Origin: Rubripirellula sp.
Lineage (GTDB): Bacteria > Planctomycetota > Planctomycetia > Pirellulales > Pirellulaceae
Reading direction: 5' to 3'
Assembly: GCA_016779185.1 (NCBI GenBank)
Contig: JADHOA010000009.1
Location: 1-33,267 of the forward strand
DNA length: 33,267 bases
The notes beneath the pieces were generated by a model that saw nothing but the letters and a program-made list of their open reading frames with translations, made no database searches and had not been told where the DNA came from. Every line of letters begins with the position of its first letter. Within the stretch, counting starts at the first letter, position 1. The position numbers and the translations under genes were made by a program. Shown here piece after piece: positions 32,204-33,267 of this stretch.

Positions 32204-33267
32204 ATGGTAATGCAAAGGATTTCTGTTTCTGATGTGCTCAGGAAAGTGAACAGGGTGATGATGAGTTTGTCGCTTGCCCTTGTTTCGATGCTGATTCCAA
32301 TTCAATCATCCTGTGCTGCAGTGAATGCGAATCCGGTAACGTTTCCGGGGGAACAGAGTCGATGGAATGGATTTGTGCGACATGATTTTCAAGTCGATGG
32401 CAAGGATGTTCTTGTCGTTGCTCCCTCGCAAGCCGCTGAGGGAACGCCTTGGGTGTGGCATGGTGAATTTTTTGGGCACAAGCCCGCGCCTGACATCGAA
32501 CTGCTGAAGAAGGGGTTTCACATTGTTTACCTGCGCGTACCGAACATGCTCGGTTCACCGAGTGCCGTTAAGCATTGGGACCGTTTGTATCAAGAGCTTA
32601 CTGAGCGGTATGGCTTCGCGAAAAAGGTCGCTTTGGTCGGTCTCAGTCGTGGTGGTTTGTACTGCTATAACTGGGCTGCGAAAAATCCGCATCGTGTAGC
32701 CTGTATCTATGGCGACGCTCCAGTTTGCGATTTCAAAAGTTGGCCGGGTGGGCAAGGAGAAGGTAAAGGGAGTCAGAGGGACTGGGAACTCGTGCTGAAA
32801 GAATACGGGTTCAATTCTGACGCCGATGCGAACGCTTATTTGGGGAACCCCGTGGATACGCTTTCAGCACTTGCAGCCCAACGAGTGCCGTTGTTGCATG
32901 TGTTTGGTGATGCAGACGACGTTGTTCCGTGGAAAGAGAATACCGGCGTCATTGCCACACGTTATCGACAGCTAGGAGGCGAGATTCAGCTGATTCAGAA
33001 ACCGAGTGTTGGCCATCATCCTCACGGTCTCGAGGATCCAACTCCAATCGTTGATTTCATCCTTCGGCACTCTTCGCTGGAACCCCCGCCATTGATTGCG
33101 AAGAAAAAATTAGACCCAGTTGATCAACTGTCCCTTCAGCAGGAGCCCTCTCGGCGGATCGTCTATCGAACGGTTGTCGCAGATCAGAAGCATGATGCAA
33201 AGGGAAAGCGAGAGCTTTATCTACATGTGTTCGAGCCGAAGGATTGGCAACGTGGACAAAAGCGATC
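32204..33267 (+). CDS. Secreted alpha/beta hydrolase (esterase-like), partial at right edge
   Basis: Exported alpha/beta-hydrolase, 354 codons present, open at the window edge. Signal peptide: basic n-region LRKVNR, hydrophobic MMSLSLALVSMLIPI, then SSCAA. The nucleophile elbow is GLSRGG with S148, the acid is probably D237 or D239 (HVFGDADDVV), and the base is in the GHHPHG block (271-274), so the first catalytic domain is complete by about residue 290. After a Pro/Lys linker the frame continues into RRIVYRTVVADQ and LYLHVFEP. This resembles the start of a second esterase module of the planctomycete type, so the full protein may be bimodular. Such proteins are often annotated as acetylxylan esterase or prolyl oligopeptidase-like; the substrate is not determined. 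ATG 32204 is chosen with AGAG upstream; GTG 32201 and ATG 32210 are also possible. Confidence 0.88.
   Translation, partial: MVMQRISVSDVLRKVNRVMMSLSLALVSMLIPIQSSCAAVNANPVTFPGEQSRWNGFVRHDFQVDGKDVLVVAPSQAAEGTPWVWHGEFFGHKPAPDIELLKKGFHIVYLRVPNMLGSPSAVKHWDRLYQELTERYGFAKKVALVGLSRGGLYCYNWAAKNPHRVACIYGDAPVCDFKSWPGGQGEGKGSQRDWELVLKEYGFNSDADANAYLGNPVDTLSALAAQRVPLLHVFGDADDVVPWKENTGVIATRYRQLGGEIQLIQKPSVGHHPHGLEDPTPIVDFILRHSSLEPPPLIAKKKLDPVDQLSLQQEPSRRIVYRTVVADQKHDAKGKRELYLHVFEPKDWQRGQKR

Noticed and set aside
31952-32305. 117-codon His-rich minus-strand frame
   Set aside because: It overlaps the signal peptide region of the plus-strand hydrolase, shows no known domain, and its His-rich composition fits antisense reading of ordinary sequence.

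Overview
The window reads as chromosomal DNA of a planctomycete, most likely of the Pirellula/Rhodopirellula type. The main reason is three large PSCyt1-PSCyt2(DUF1549)-PSD1(DUF1553) proteins, each paired with a DUF1501 protein. A sulfatase, a DUF1080 protein, a CRTAC1/ASPIC-type FG-GAP protein and many weak or absent Shine-Dalgarno sequences fit the same group. No rRNA, tRNA, CRISPR array or recognisable insertion sequence was found.

Layout. (1) Positions 1-3650, minus strand: truB, a serine hydrolase of the beta-lactamase/class C PBP fold, and a sulfatase that runs off the left edge. (2) Positions 3855-4379, plus strand: a NUDIX ADP-ribose pyrophosphatase-like gene. (3) Positions 4567-6999, minus strand: a two-domain RlmKL 23S rRNA methyltransferase whose RlmL half has an eroded active-site motif. 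(4) Positions 7000-7651: an intergenic stretch with short tandem repeats and an inverted repeat. (5) Positions 7652-12580, plus strand: arsS, arsM and an SDR gene (an arsenosugar biosynthesis cluster), then a DUF1080 protein and a cysteine-free Cu/Zn superoxide dismutase, closed by an intrinsic terminator at 12661-12688. (6) Positions 12745-31844, minus strand: a 19 kb run made of PSD1/DUF1501 pair 3 (the first one transcribed), pair 2, a metzincin-like secreted protein, pair 1 and a TPR/FG-GAP lipoprotein. (7) From 32204 to the right edge, plus strand: a secreted alpha/beta hydrolase, incomplete.

How the genes work together. ArsM and ArsS are the two known core enzymes of arsenosugar synthesis: arsenite methylation, then radical transfer of a 5'-deoxyadenosyl group. 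The SDR start codon touches the arsM stop codon, so a tailoring role is plausible but is only inferred. The PSD1/DUF1501 proteins carry Sec or Tat-like export signals, haem-c CxxCH motifs and lectin-like modules. With the sulfatase, the DUF1080 protein and the esterase they look like an exported system acting on polysaccharide or other surface-bound substrates; the exact reaction of PSD1/DUF1501 pairs is not known to me.

The observations most worth a second look are: the arsS-arsM-SDR unit with two related inverted repeats in front of arsS and arsM; the degenerate RlmL half; the one-residue expansion of the zinc motif in the metzincin-like protein; the new module inserted into the DUF1553 domain of pair 1; and two interleaved inverted repeats downstream of the SOD gene. 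Start sites are uncertain for several genes because Shine-Dalgarno signals are rare. I state where I moved a start on the strength of a signal peptide.
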